From assembly GCF_023516455.1 (NCBI RefSeq), contig NZ_JAMGBA010000001.1, positions 186,001 through 250,000 on the forward strand: DNA of 64,000 nt, read 5' to 3'. Numbering within the stretch: the first letter of the stretch is position 1; every line of letters starts with the position of its first letter. The position numbers and the translations under genes were made by a program. Below the pieces are notes generated by a model that saw only the letters and a list, made by a program, of their open reading frames with translations, made no database searches and was not told the origin of the DNA. Below are positions 43,920-53,262 of the stretch, one piece after another. This DNA is from Sphingomonas caseinilytica (GTDB taxonomy: Bacteria; Pseudomonadota; Alphaproteobacteria; Sphingomonadales; Sphingomonadaceae).

Positions 43920-45239
43920 ATGACCAAGAACCGTCTGGGAACCGCACTCACTGCCGTTTCACTGATCGCAATCACCGCGGGTTGTACGACGCCCGGACAG
44001 AAGTTCGGCAGTGCGTCCGGCTTCGGAGGGCCGGTCAACTCCGGCGAGCTCGGACTTGCGACGAAAGCGCAGCTTGCGCTCGCCGCCAACGATATTGTTT
44101 CGGCCATTTCACTCGCGGAGCGCGCTGTTGAGCGCAGCCCGCAGGATGCCGGCTTTCGTGCTCTCCTCGGCAACAGCTATCTCGCTGGCGGCCGCTTCGC
44201 TTCGGCTGAAGCCGCCTACCGCGATTCGCTCAGCATCTACGCTGCCCAGCCCCAGGTCGTGCTGAAGCTTGCCCTGGTGCAGATCGCGCTCGGCAAGAAT
44301 GACGAAGCCAAGCTGTTGCTGGCGGAATCGCAGGGGCTGGTCGATCCATCCGACGCAGGTCTGGCGCTCGCCCTTGCCGGCGATCCGCAGGCTGCGATCG
44401 CAGTGCTCGAACCGGTTGCCCGCGCAGTCGGCGCCGATGCCCGTACTCGCCAAAACCTGGCGCTGGCCCATGCCTTCGCCGGCAATTGGGAACAAGCCAA
44501 GATCGTTGCCGCCCAGGACGTTCCGGGCGACCAGCTCGATGCCCGCATCCAGCAGTGGATGGCCCTGTCGACGCCGGCGCGCGCTTCCGACCAGGTCGCT
44601 GCGCTGATCGGCATCCAGCCTGCCGCCGCCGATCCGGGCCAGCCGGTCCGTCTGGCCCTGAACAAGAATGAGGCCGTCCGCGAAGCCGCGGCTCAGCCGG
44701 TCGTTCAGCCCTATGTCGAACCGTCTGCTCCGGTTGAGCTCAGCTCGTCGGCAACCGTCGAGCTTCCGCCGGCGGTCGAAGCGCCGGTCGCTGCTCCGCC
44801 GGTCGTGCTTGCAAGCGCTCCGGCTCCGGAAGCTGTGCCGCAGGCCGAGATCCAGACCGCGTCGCTGCACGAAGCACGTCCGGCACTTTCGCCGGCCGCC
44901 GCCCGCCTGTCCGACCCACTGCCGATCCGCAAGGCATCGGCGCCCCGCGTCGCCACCGGCAAGAGCAAGGCCGTTGTACAGCTCGGCGCCTATTCGTCGC
45001 GTGAACGGGTTGCCGCTGCCTGGGCCAAGGTTTCGGGCAAGCATGGCTCGTTGAAGAATTATGTGCCGGTCACGGCGCGCTTCACCGGTGCTCATGGAAC
45101 GGTCTATCGCCTTTCCGTGAAGGGCTTCGACAACAGCAAGGAAGCCAACGGCCTCTGCGCCTCGCTGAAGCGCAACGGCCGCGAATGCTTCGTCCGTGCT
45201 GCCTCGGGCGACGCGCCCGTCCAGTTCGCTTCGCGCTAA
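43920..45239 (+). CDS. TPR and SPOR-domain lipoprotein
   Basis: 439 aa from ATG 43920. Signal with lipobox AGC (Cys22 or close), TPR repeats (about 45-180, e.g. LALAANDIVSAISLAERAVERSPQDAGFRALLGNSY), a Pro/Ala-rich linker, and a C-terminal SPOR domain (KAVVQLGAYSSRERVAAAWAKVSGKHG). Third gene of the ParA operon. The SPOR domain points to septal or polar peptidoglycan. Followed by a hairpin. Confidence 0.83.
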   Translation: MTKNRLGTALTAVSLIAITAGCTTPGQKFGSASGFGGPVNSGELGLATKAQLALAANDIVSAISLAERAVERSPQDAGFRALLGNSYLAGGRFASAEAAYRDSLSIYAAQPQVVLKLALVQIALGKNDEAKLLLAESQGLVDPSDAGLALALAGDPQAAIAVLEPVARAVGADARTRQNLALAHAFAGNWEQAKIVAAQDVPGDQLDARIQQWMALSTPARASDQVAALIGIQPAAADPGQPVRLALNKNEAVREAAAQPVVQPYVEPSAPVELSSSATVELPPAVEAPVAAPPVVLASAPAPEAVPQAEIQTASLHEARPALSPAAARLSDPLPIRKASAPRVATGKSKAVVQLGAYSSRERVAAAWAKVSGKHGSLKNYVPVTARFTGAHGTVYRLSVKGFDNSKEANGLCASLKRNGRECFVRAASGDAPVQFASR

Positions 45240-45242
45240 TAA

Positions 45243-45275
45243 GGACCCAGCACTGTCCGGGGGACAGTGCGGTCC
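45243..45275. terminator. Hairpin between the SPOR lipoprotein and pyrB genes
   Basis: GCACTGTCC-GGG-GGACAGTGC (45250-45270), extended outward by GGACC/GGTCC. No long T run, so its terminator role is uncertain. It shares the CTGTCCGGGGGACAG core with the hairpin at 61309-61327. Confidence 0.55.
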
Positions 45276-45277
45276 AC

Positions 45278-46177
45278 TTATCTGGGCAAACGTTCGGCTG
45301 TCAGGAGGTCCAGGCAGGCCATCCTGACGGCCACGCCCATTTCCACCTGCCGCACGATTAGCGACCGCGTCGGATGATCGGCCAGTGAGCCGTCGATCTC
45401 CACGCCGCGATTGATCGGGCCGGGATGCATGATCACGGCGCCGGGGGCTGCGGTTGCAAATCGCTCCTCGGTCAGCCCGAATCGCTCAAAATACTCACCG
45501 GGAGCATCGCCCAGCTCTTCCTCCAGCCGTTCCCGCTGCACCCGAAGCATCATCACGACGTCCGCGCCCTCGACAGCTTTGTCCAGCGCTCCGCCGGGCA
45601 AATCGTCGGGCATCAGTGAGGGCGGGGCGGCAAAGCGCAATTCCGCGCCGAGACGGCCAAGCAGCTTGGCGTTGGAGCGCGCGACGCGGCTATGCTTGAG
45701 GTCCCCGCAAATCGCGATCTTCAGTCCTTCGACCCTGCCGAAATGCTGGCGGATCGTCGCGGCGTCGAGCAGCGCCTGGGTCGGATGCTCGCCGGTCCCG
45801 TCGCCGGCATTGATCACCGGGCAGTCCATGATCGCCGCGACGCTCGCCGGAGCGCCGCTGGTGCGATGCCGGATGACCAGCGCATCGGGCCGCATGGCGT
45901 TCAGCGTTCGCGCCGTGTCATCCAGCGTCTCGCCCTTCTTGATCGAGCTATGCTCGACCTGCATCGTAACCACCTGCGCGCCGAGGCGATTGGCCGCGAT
46001 CTCGAAGCTCAAAAGTGTCCGCGTGGAATTTTCGAAGAAGGCATTGACGACCGTCAGGCCGTCCAGCCGATGGTCGTTCCGCCGGGGCTGGCGATTATAG
46101 GAGAACCATCGCTCGCCCTCGTCGAGGATGGTGGCGATCTGATCGTCGGAGAGATCGTCGATGGATAAGAGGTGCAT
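45278..46177 (-). CDS. pyrB: Aspartate carbamoyltransferase catalytic subunit
   Basis: 299 aa, normal length. Carbamoyl phosphate loop NSTRTLLSFEIA, GEHPTQALLD and the HPGPINRGVEI segment are the family signatures. Condenses aspartate and carbamoyl phosphate in pyrimidine synthesis. Upstream in the same direction, ruvX lies 12 bp away, suggesting one operon. Confidence 0.95.
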   Translation of the reverse strand: MHLLSIDDLSDDQIATILDEGERWFSYNRQPRRNDHRLDGLTVVNAFFENSTRTLLSFEIAANRLGAQVVTMQVEHSSIKKGETLDDTARTLNAMRPDALVIRHRTSGAPASVAAIMDCPVINAGDGTGEHPTQALLDAATIRQHFGRVEGLKIAICGDLKHSRVARSNAKLLGRLGAELRFAAPPSLMPDDLPGGALDKAVEGADVVMMLRVQRERLEEELGDAPGEYFERFGLTEERFATAAPGAVIMHPGPINRGVEIDGSLADHPTRSLIVRQVEMGVAVRMACLDLLTAERLPR

Positions 46178-46189
46178 TAAAGCCGCGCC

Positions 46190-46678
46190 CTAGCGCGAAG
46201 CCGGCAAATTGACCAGCGCATCGATTGCCCCCTGCAGGATATGTGCAGCAGCGTGCGCATCGACCTTCGTCGCGCGCTTCGCCCGGCTCATGTCTGCTTC
46301 GATCATCGCCCGCTCGACCGCCACGGTCGACCAGCGCTCGTCCCATATCAGGATGGGAAGGGCGAGGGGGGCAAGATTGCGGGCGAAGGCCCGCACAGAC
46401 TGGGTGCGTGGACTATCAGTGCCATCGAGGTTGAGCGGCAGTCCGACCACCAGTCCGACGATGCCGTGCTTGGCCGCGAACGCCCTCAATGCCTCGAGAT
46501 CGGCGGTGAACTTGGTCCGCTTCAGCGTTTCGGCAGGTGTTGCATAGCTCCAACCAGCGTCACAGGTCGCGAGACCGACTGTTTTGGTCCCGACGTCGAG
46601 CCCGGCGAGCCGCCCGCCCTGACCTGGAAGGGCGGCCAGATAGTCCGCCGCATTCGTAGCGATCAGCGCGCCTGCCAT
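46190..46678 (-). CDS. ruvX: Holliday junction resolvase-like RuvX (YqgF)
   Basis: 162 aa, RNase H fold. [14 protein letters not shown] (metal-binding Asp), [19 protein letters not shown] and [15 protein letters not shown] segments are typical. Required for 16S rRNA 5'-end maturation in other bacteria. The gene overlaps the DUF3089 hydrolase by 16 bp. Confidence 0.92.
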   Translation of the reverse strand: MAGALIATNAADYLAALPGQGGRLAGLDVGTKTVGLATCDAGWSYATPAETLKRTKFTADLEALRAFAAKHGIVGLVVGLPLNLDGTDSPRTQSVRAFARNLAPLALPILIWDERWSTVAVERAMIEADMSRAKRATKVDAHAAAHILQGAIDALVNLPASR

Positions 46679-47772
46679 GCCGTCAGCCGCCTTTCTGCAT
46701 CCGCGCGAACCGAGCCCCAGAACAGCGCATAATCGTAAACATGATAATTGTTACCCGGCAGCACGTAGGTGCCGAGGTTCGGGATGTCTCCCTCGATCAT
46801 CAGGAAGCCATTGTCGCATCGCGCGCCCACCCGGCCCGGCTGCAACGTCGCATTGGTCAGGCTGCTATCGGGAACGAGCGTGCCCTGGTTGGAAGCGGGC
46901 GGTGCGGTTGCTCCCGCCGTACCGGTCAGCGGGTTGGTGCACAGCATGTCGTCGCGCGCACGATCTGCGCCGGTCAGGCCCTTTGTTCCGACCCACGCTT
47001 CGGTCACCAGTTGGGGGTTAGCCGGATCCTTGAAGCTTTGCCAGCTGGTGACGCAACCTAGCTGGCCTGAGCTTGTGCAAGGCGAAAGTCCGGTTGCCGG
47101 CAAGTCCGATTGAACCCCGACAGGCCAGCCGACGACATAAGCAGCAACCAGCCGGCCGTTGATCGCTGCCTTCCGTTCCTTGAGCAATCGAAGCAGGTGC
47201 ATCGACCCTTGGCTGTGCCCGGCAAGAATGATCGGCTTGTCGGCTGCCTGCTCCTTCAGGAACGCATCGAAGGCCGCCAGGACATCGCGATAGGCCAGGT
47301 TCAAAGCCTTATGGGCATCCTCGCTCTTCAGGAGGAAAGCGCCGAACGCCGCCTGGCGATATTTGGGCGCCCACACGTCCGAAACGTCATCGAACGCGCT
47401 GGCCTGGCTCTCGACGAAGAGCTCGGCCCGCCGATCGGGCTCGCCCGCGGCATCGATCGGCGCATTCCAGCGGTCGCGCTCCAGATAAGTCGTTGGATGG
47501 ACGAAGAACGTCGCGGCGCGATTGTCCTTATGCAGGTGAACCACGCCTTGGGGTGCCCAATGCGACGGATCCTTCGGAAGGCCGGGTTTCGCAATCCAGC
47601 TGGCCATCTTTGAATAATCGGGAGAGCTGCTTTTCGGTGGCTCCCGGAAATGTCCGGTGGGCGTCGCCATCCGGACCAGCACCCGGTCACCGAATTGATA
47701 GAGCGCGAACGCCCCGCCGACGAAAATCAGCGTCAGGATGAAGATGAGCATGAGGAAGCGACGGGCACACAT
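46663..47772 (-). CDS. DUF3089 alpha/beta-hydrolase-like protein
   Basis: 369 aa. N-terminal membrane anchor (about 5-27). The nucleophile elbow [12 protein letters not shown] and the preceding FVHPTTYL segment identify the DUF3089 family. Probable membrane-bound esterase; substrate unknown. Begins 86 bp before the divergent DUF4239-like gene region. Confidence 0.8.
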   Translation of the reverse strand: MCARRFLMLIFILTLIFVGGAFALYQFGDRVLVRMATPTGHFREPPKSSSPDYSKMASWIAKPGLPKDPSHWAPQGVVHLHKDNRAATFFVHPTTYLERDRWNAPIDAAGEPDRRAELFVESQASAFDDVSDVWAPKYRQAAFGAFLLKSEDAHKALNLAYRDVLAAFDAFLKEQAADKPIILAGHSQGSMHLLRLLKERKAAINGRLVAAYVVGWPVGVQSDLPATGLSPCTSSGQLGCVTSWQSFKDPANPQLVTEAWVGTKGLTGADRARDDMLCTNPLTGTAGATAPPASNQGTLVPDSSLTNATLQPGRVGARCDNGFLMIEGDIPNLGTYVLPGNNYHVYDYALFWGSVRADAERRLTAWQAR

Positions 47773-47950
47773 AGGGCGGAGCGGTTAGGGGAGGGCGCTG
47801 TCGCGGGCAAGCTGCCTACTGGTTAACCCGAAATCGGGTGATCGGGGGAACGCCCGATTGCGGCCGCCAGCCATTCTCGCAACAGGCTCTTGTTTGACGT
47901 GTGGCTTCGGGCGCCATCGCCTTGAGCAGTTGCCACGGGGGGACGCCGCA

Positions 47951-48763
47951 ATGGACTGGTTTGCGGAGCTGATCGACCGAATGAACTTTTGGGTCGTTAC
48001 GCTGGTGCTTCTGGTTTCGCTGGTCGCTGCACGCGAATTCGGAGGCTGGCTTCATCGCCGGTTGGAAGGGAACAAGGACGACTGCGCCGAGGACGGCGTC
48101 GATAAGCAGTTCGTGATCACCGGGACGCTCGGTCTGCTCGCGTTATTGATCGCGTTCACCTTCAGCCTATCGCTCCACCGCTACGAGGAACGCCGCATGA
48201 CCGTCGTTGCCGAAGCGAATGCGATCGGCACTGCGGAAATGCGCGTCCGACTCCTCAATCCCCCGGACAATGCGCGAATGGCGGCTTTGCTGCAGGCCTA
48301 CGCGCGCGCCCGGCTCGCCTACGGGCTTGCGGACTCTGCCGAGAAGCGTGCCCTGGCGGCGAAATCTGCTTCGCTTCGATCGGAAATCCAGGCCGCGGCA
48401 CTTGCGGCTCTTGCGCCGGAATCCCGCACGCCGCTGGGGATCACTGTCACGCCTTCTATCAACGCCGTGCTCGACATTGGTGCTGAGCGCGAGGCCCTCA
48501 ACACGGCCCGAGTGCCTGGGGCGATCCTGTTTTGCCTGTTCTCCTTCAACCTGCTTTCCGCGGCGATGCTCGGCTACGCGCTTACCGGTACTCGGGCACG
48601 GCAGCGGCCGGCGACGATCGCATTGTTCCTGTTGCTGACGATGGCGCTCATGCTGATCCTCGATCTCGATGCTCCGCAGCGCGGGATGATCAAGGTAGAC
48701 CAATCGCCGATGTTGCAGCTGGTCGACGGCTTTGCGCCGCTTCCCCAAGCCAACTTGCAGTAG
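47951..48763 (+). CDS. Membrane protein of the bestrophin-like / DUF4239 type
   Basis: 270 aa from ATG 47951; the frame upstream to 47858 lacks a ribosome site. Two N-terminal membrane segments (about 13-31 and 55-75), a soluble helical part and two at the end (about 195-240). The layout resembles DUF4239 proteins. Function unknown. Confidence 0.62.
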   Translation: MDWFAELIDRMNFWVVTLVLLVSLVAAREFGGWLHRRLEGNKDDCAEDGVDKQFVITGTLGLLALLIAFTFSLSLHRYEERRMTVVAEANAIGTAEMRVRLLNPPDNARMAALLQAYARARLAYGLADSAEKRALAAKSASLRSEIQAAALAALAPESRTPLGITVTPSINAVLDIGAEREALNTARVPGAILFCLFSFNLLSAAMLGYALTGTRARQRPATIALFLLLTMALMLILDLDAPQRGMIKVDQSPMLQLVDGFAPLPQANLQ

Positions 48764-48901
48764 AAAACCCCGATGGGAGTTTTCCCGTAGCGAACACTCG
48801 GGGCAGGCCTGATTGCTGTGAGCAGCCATAACCGCAACAGCTCCACTTGGAGCGCGGCATATGCTGATCAGAAACTGTAAATCGAGCCTCTGCGGTTCGG
48901 C

Positions 48902-50368
48902 ATGACCTCCGCGGCGGACAGCATCAACAGTCGCATCGGCGATCCTCCAGCGAGACTTGATCAAATATTCGGTCCGGCGGCCAGCCAGCATCCGGGCCTG
49001 TCCGGCTTCAGCCTGCTGAGCCATGGGCGGGAGGCCTTCATCATCCGCCTTGCGGCCATCGACCTCGCCGAGCGAACCCTCGACATGCAATATTACATCT
49101 GGGAAGGGGATACGACTGGGCGGATCATCCTTGACCGCGTCATGTCGGCCGCCGACCGCGGAGTAAGAGTGCGGCTCCTCGTTGATGATCCTTATTACAA
49201 GGCAAACGACGAAGTTAAGGGCTCCCTCGACGCCCATCCCAACATCGAAATTCGACTGTTCAATCCCTTCAAGAGGCGGCGCTTGAAGTATCTCGAATTT
49301 CTAGCCGACTATGGCCGCGTCAATCGCCGCATGCACAACAAGTTGACCGTTGCCGATCATGCGACGGCAATCGTCGGCGGCCGCAATATCGCGGACATCT
49401 ACTACGGCGTGAACACGACACATAATTATCGCGATCTGGACGTGCTGGCAGTTGGGCCAATCGTCCATGAACTATCGAAGAAGTTCGAGCGGTACTGGAA
49501 CAGCCCGACGACCGTCCCGATCAAGAAGATTGTCGATCGGGAATATGGTCCGGCCGATTTGCAGGCCATCCGCAATCGACTGGCGAGGGAAATTGCCGCA
49601 TCTGAACATCCTTATCCCAGCGACCAGAATAGGGAAGAGCGGGCGCTCATGCAGTCCGAGCTTCTCGACGACCTCGTCTGGGCCAGCGCCAGGGTCATCG
49701 CCGATGATCCCGACGAGATCTTCCATGGCAACGACAGCAACAACGTCGTCGAATTCGTTCGCTGGAAGATCGCCCAGCTCAAGAGCCATTTGTTGCTGGA
49801 GTCGCCCTATTTCGTCCTTCCTGCCCGCGCGCAGGCAATCGTGAAGGTACTTACCGACCGCAAAATCCGGGTGCGCGTTCTAACCAACTCGCTCGCTTCG
49901 AATGACATGCTCCCGGCGCATTCAGGTTATGCCAAGACCCGCAGGACATTGCTTCTGAACGGGATGGAGATTTACGAGCTGCGCCCTGACACTGACGCCT
50001 TCCGGCCAGGGTGGTCGCTCCTTGCAGGCCGGTCGCAAGCGGCCTTGCATACCAAGGCCATGGTCTTCGACGGCGATGCTGTGTTTATCGGCAGCCTCAA
50101 CCTGGATTCCCGTTCCGCGGTGATCAATACCGAAGCCGGGCTCTACATCGAGAGCAAGGAGTTCGCCCAAAAGCTGACCGCCTATATGGAGTCCGGTGTC
50201 GTCCCTCCGAATTGTTATCGCGTCTTCCTAGATCGGAACGGCAGGATGATGTGGGAAACGGAGCAGGATGGCAGGACCGTGCGCTACGATAACGAGCCCC
50301 AAACCGACTTCCGCCGGCGTCTGGTTGCACGCTTGCTGAAGCTCCTGCCGATCGACTCCCAACTCTGA
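48902..50368 (+). CDS. Phospholipase D-family protein, cardiolipin synthase type (ClsC-like)
   Basis: 488 aa with two HKD motifs: HNKLTVADHATAIVGGRN (about 146-162) and HTKAMVFDGDAVFIGSLNLDSRS (about 384-405). LDMQYYIWEGDTTG near the N-terminus is a family hallmark. Forms cardiolipin by transphosphatidylation. Placed before the phosphatidylcholine synthase gene, so a membrane-lipid unit. Confidence 0.86.
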   Translation: MTSAADSINSRIGDPPARLDQIFGPAASQHPGLSGFSLLSHGREAFIIRLAAIDLAERTLDMQYYIWEGDTTGRIILDRVMSAADRGVRVRLLVDDPYYKANDEVKGSLDAHPNIEIRLFNPFKRRRLKYLEFLADYGRVNRRMHNKLTVADHATAIVGGRNIADIYYGVNTTHNYRDLDVLAVGPIVHELSKKFERYWNSPTTVPIKKIVDREYGPADLQAIRNRLAREIAASEHPYPSDQNREERALMQSELLDDLVWASARVIADDPDEIFHGNDSNNVVEFVRWKIAQLKSHLLLESPYFVLPARAQAIVKVLTDRKIRVRVLTNSLASNDMLPAHSGYAKTRRTLLLNGMEIYELRPDTDAFRPGWSLLAGRSQAALHTKAMVFDGDAVFIGSLNLDSRSAVINTEAGLYIESKEFAQKLTAYMESGVVPPNCYRVFLDRNGRMMWETEQDGRTVRYDNEPQTDFRRRLVARLLKLLPIDSQL

Positions 50369-50397
50369 TCTGAACCCGTGCAGGAAGGAGGGCCGCG

Positions 50398-51123
50398 ATG
50401 GACGAGCAACAGCGCGCAACTCCAGCAACTGCACGCGTCGCCGCATGGGCAGTCCATCTCTTTTCAGCGACCGGCGCCGTCCTTGCCTTGCTCGCCCTGG
50501 CGGCAATCTCGAAGCACGAGTGGACCGAGGCCATGTACTGGCTTTTCGCTGCTCTCGTGGTCGACGGAGTGGATGGAAGTTTTGCGCGGGCGGCGAGGGT
50601 CAAAGAGGTGGTTCCGAGGATCGACGGCGAGGCCCTCGACCTGGTGATCGACTATCTGAACTATGTGTTCGTCCCGACGCTGTTCATGTGGGAGGCCGGG
50701 CTGTTGCCGAATCCGCTGTTTCTCGGAGCGCTGATCCAGGTCTCGTCGCTCTATGTTTTCGCGCGCCGCGACATGAAGACCGAGGACGGCTATTTTCGCG
50801 GCTTCCCGGCCCTATGGAACATCGTCGCGCTTTATCTTTTCGCCGCCGGATTGCCCCGCGACACTGCCGGGTTGATCGTCGCCGCGCTTGTCCTGCTGAC
50901 CTTCGCGCCGATCCATTTTGCGCACCCGTTCAGGGTCCGGGATTATGGCATCTGGCTTCCGGCGCTTGCTGTGGTGTGGAGTGCGGCAACGGTCGCGATG
51001 TTGCTCCCTGGCATCTCTGACGCAGTGCGTTCACCGCTCTTGATGTTGTCGAGTGGGGCGGCCCTCATCATCGTTGGACTTGGACTGTTTCGAAGCATGC
51101 GCGGGCCCTTGCCGGCAAGCTAG
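50398..51123 (+). CDS. pcs: Phosphatidylcholine synthase
   Basis: 241 aa, membrane protein. Begins AWAVHLFSATGAVLALLAL, and the CDP-alcohol motif is VDGVDGSFARAARVKEVVPRIDGEALDLVID (D-G-x2-A-R then G-x3-D-x3-D). Pcs condenses CDP-diacylglycerol with choline directly. Eight membrane segments expected. Ribosome site AGGAAGGAGG before ATG 50398. Confidence 0.9.
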   Translation: MDEQQRATPATARVAAWAVHLFSATGAVLALLALAAISKHEWTEAMYWLFAALVVDGVDGSFARAARVKEVVPRIDGEALDLVIDYLNYVFVPTLFMWEAGLLPNPLFLGALIQVSSLYVFARRDMKTEDGYFRGFPALWNIVALYLFAAGLPRDTAGLIVAALVLLTFAPIHFAHPFRVRDYGIWLPALAVVWSAATVAMLLPGISDAVRSPLLMLSSGAALIIVGLGLFRSMRGPLPAS

Positions 51124-51247
51124 CCGCCTGGGGCGCTTTTCAGTAAAAGCTCAGACTTTGCTCATGCGCGTCACCGATGCGTGCCCCTATGTCGTTGCAG
51201 GCAGGCAAGTAGCCGCTAACCTGCGGCGGCAAGAAGGGGAGAGGCTT

Positions 51248-52936
51248 GTGGCCCAACGTTTTGATGACGAGGACCGGGATTGGCCGCAGCGGCCGTGGAT
51301 CATGGCCGCGGTCGGCGCCGTGGGCGGCCTCATCGTTCACCTGCTGACCGACGGGCACACCGGGTACGACCAGACATTTCCGGTGTTGAAGCAGGCGGCA
51401 ACGGCCTTCACCGTGGTCGCCACCATCGCCTTCCTTCTGACGGTCGAGCTGCGCCGCTGGACCTGGGCGATCGGCTTCGCGCTCGGCTGGGGCGCGGTGA
51501 TCGCGATGATCGGCTGGTTCACCGCCCAGTACAACCGGATGCCGGAGATCATGGAATTCCCGTTCCTGTCGGGAATAGTTGCCGTGCTCATCGCCGCTCC
51601 CCTCTTCCAGACCGCCCGCGACGAGGGCGCCTGGCGCTTCCCCTACGAAAGATTGCATCGTCACGCCTGGACAGACGCGGTAATCGGTGCGGCGAGCCTT
51701 TTCTTCACCGGCATCACCTTCCTCCTCGCCTGGCTGATCGCCACGCTTTTCGATGTGATCGGCATCGATGCGATCAAGGATTTGCTTCAGGCGGAATGGT
51801 TCGGCTGGATGCTGGGGGGCCTCGCCTTTGGCGGCGCGGTCGGGATCCTAAGGGAACGGGACGCGCTGGTCGCGACATTGCAAAAGCTGGTGATGGTCGT
51901 GCTGGCGGTGCTGGCACCAGTACTGGCGGTTGCTCTTGCGGCATTCCTCCTGTCGCTGCCCTTCACCGGTCTTGGCGGGCTGTGGGACTCTGACATTCCC
52001 GCGACCCCGATGCTGCTCCTGTCCGGCGCCGGCGCGATCCTGCTGGTCAATGCCGTGATCGGCGACGGGCGCGACGAGCGCAGTCCCAACAGCTGGCTCC
52101 AGCGGTCGGCGATGCTGCTGCTGGTCTGCATCCTTCCGCTGGCAATCCTTGCGGCACTATCGATGGGCGAGCGGATCAATCAATATGGCTGGACGCCGGA
52201 GCGCATATGGGGCGTCGTCGCGGTCGGAATTGCGATTGCTTATGGCGCTGCAGCCTGGTGGGCCGTGTTCAAGGGCCGCGCGGACTTCGACGAGCCACTT
52301 CGGCCAACGCAGACGAAGCTCGCGATCGGACTATGCGGGTTGGCGCTGTTCCTTGCGCTGCCGATCCTCGATTTCGGAGCCATCAGCGCCCGTTCGCAGC
52401 TTGCTCGCCTTCATTCGGGAAAGGTGACGCCCGAACAGTTCGACTGGCGCGCGATGGCGTTTGATTTTGGTCCCGAAGGCCGGGAACGGCTGAAAGCCAT
52501 TGCACAGAGAGGCGGGCCTGACGAACGCAAGCTGGCCGACGAGGCATTGAAGGCCGACAATCGTTACGACGTTAAGGTGGTTGAGCAGGTTAAGACCGAG
52601 CAGGAACTCGACCGTTACCTGCGCAAGATTCCGTCCGATCTTCAGCTGCCAGCGAACCTTCGCATCATGATCGCCAACGCCAACTTCTGCCGGGAGAGAC
52701 CGTGCGTGCTTGTGCAGGCCAACCCGAACAGCATGGTGCTGGCCGGGCGCTATCATGACAATGGGCCAGTTGAGGCGATTCATTACTCCTTGGCCGACGG
52801 GCAGTGGGTGACGGCGCGCCCAGTCGCCGATGCGGTAGCGGATATCAATCTTGCTACTGCCCGTGTTGAAATCCGGACGGTCGAGCGCAAGCAGCTCTAC
52901 GTCGACGGCAAGCCGGTCGGTGAGAATATGGAATAG
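51248..52936 (+). CDS. DUF4153-like polytopic membrane protein
   Basis: 562 aa from GTG 51248 (GGGGAGAGG upstream). About eleven membrane segments in the first 400 residues and a soluble C-terminal domain with charged helices (about 425-562). The N-terminal WPQRPWIMAAVGAVGGLIVHLL start and WAIGFALGWG stretch suit DUF4153. Function not known. Confidence 0.7.
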   Translation: MAQRFDDEDRDWPQRPWIMAAVGAVGGLIVHLLTDGHTGYDQTFPVLKQAATAFTVVATIAFLLTVELRRWTWAIGFALGWGAVIAMIGWFTAQYNRMPEIMEFPFLSGIVAVLIAAPLFQTARDEGAWRFPYERLHRHAWTDAVIGAASLFFTGITFLLAWLIATLFDVIGIDAIKDLLQAEWFGWMLGGLAFGGAVGILRERDALVATLQKLVMVVLAVLAPVLAVALAAFLLSLPFTGLGGLWDSDIPATPMLLLSGAGAILLVNAVIGDGRDERSPNSWLQRSAMLLLVCILPLAILAALSMGERINQYGWTPERIWGVVAVGIAIAYGAAAWWAVFKGRADFDEPLRPTQTKLAIGLCGLALFLALPILDFGAISARSQLARLHSGKVTPEQFDWRAMAFDFGPEGRERLKAIAQRGGPDERKLADEALKADNRYDVKVVEQVKTEQELDRYLRKIPSDLQLPANLRIMIANANFCRERPCVLVQANPNSMVLAGRYHDNGPVEAIHYSLADGQWVTARPVADAVADINLATARVEIRTVERKQLYVDGKPVGENME

Positions 52937-52974
52937 GCGTTGAAGGGGCGGGGGCGTCCTGCTAGCCGCCCCTC

Positions 52975-53262
52975 ATGTCCGTAAACGCAGATCAGGTGCG
53001 CCACGTCGCGCGTCTCGCCCGGCTGGCGCTCGGCAATGACGAAATCGACCGCATGGTGCCGGAATTGAATAATATCCTCGGCTGGGTCGAACAGCTTGGC
53101 GAGGTCGATACCGACGGCGTCGAGCCGTTGACTGCGGTGATCGAAAATCACCTTCGTCTCCGCGACGATGTCGTCAACGACGGGAATGTCCGCGACGACA
53201 TCCTGGAGAACGCACCCGATGCGCAGCATGGCTTCTTCGCCGTGCCTAAGGTGATCGAATAA
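52975..53262 (+). CDS. gatC: Asp-tRNA(Asn)/Glu-tRNA(Gln) amidotransferase subunit C
   Basis: 95 aa with the usual [17 protein letters not shown] start and VEPLTAVIE segment. Chaperone subunit of GatCAB. Its stop overlaps gatA by one base (TAATG). Confidence 0.95.
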   Translation: MSVNADQVRHVARLARLALGNDEIDRMVPELNNILGWVEQLGEVDTDGVEPLTAVIENHLRLRDDVVNDGNVRDDILENAPDAQHGFFAVPKVIE

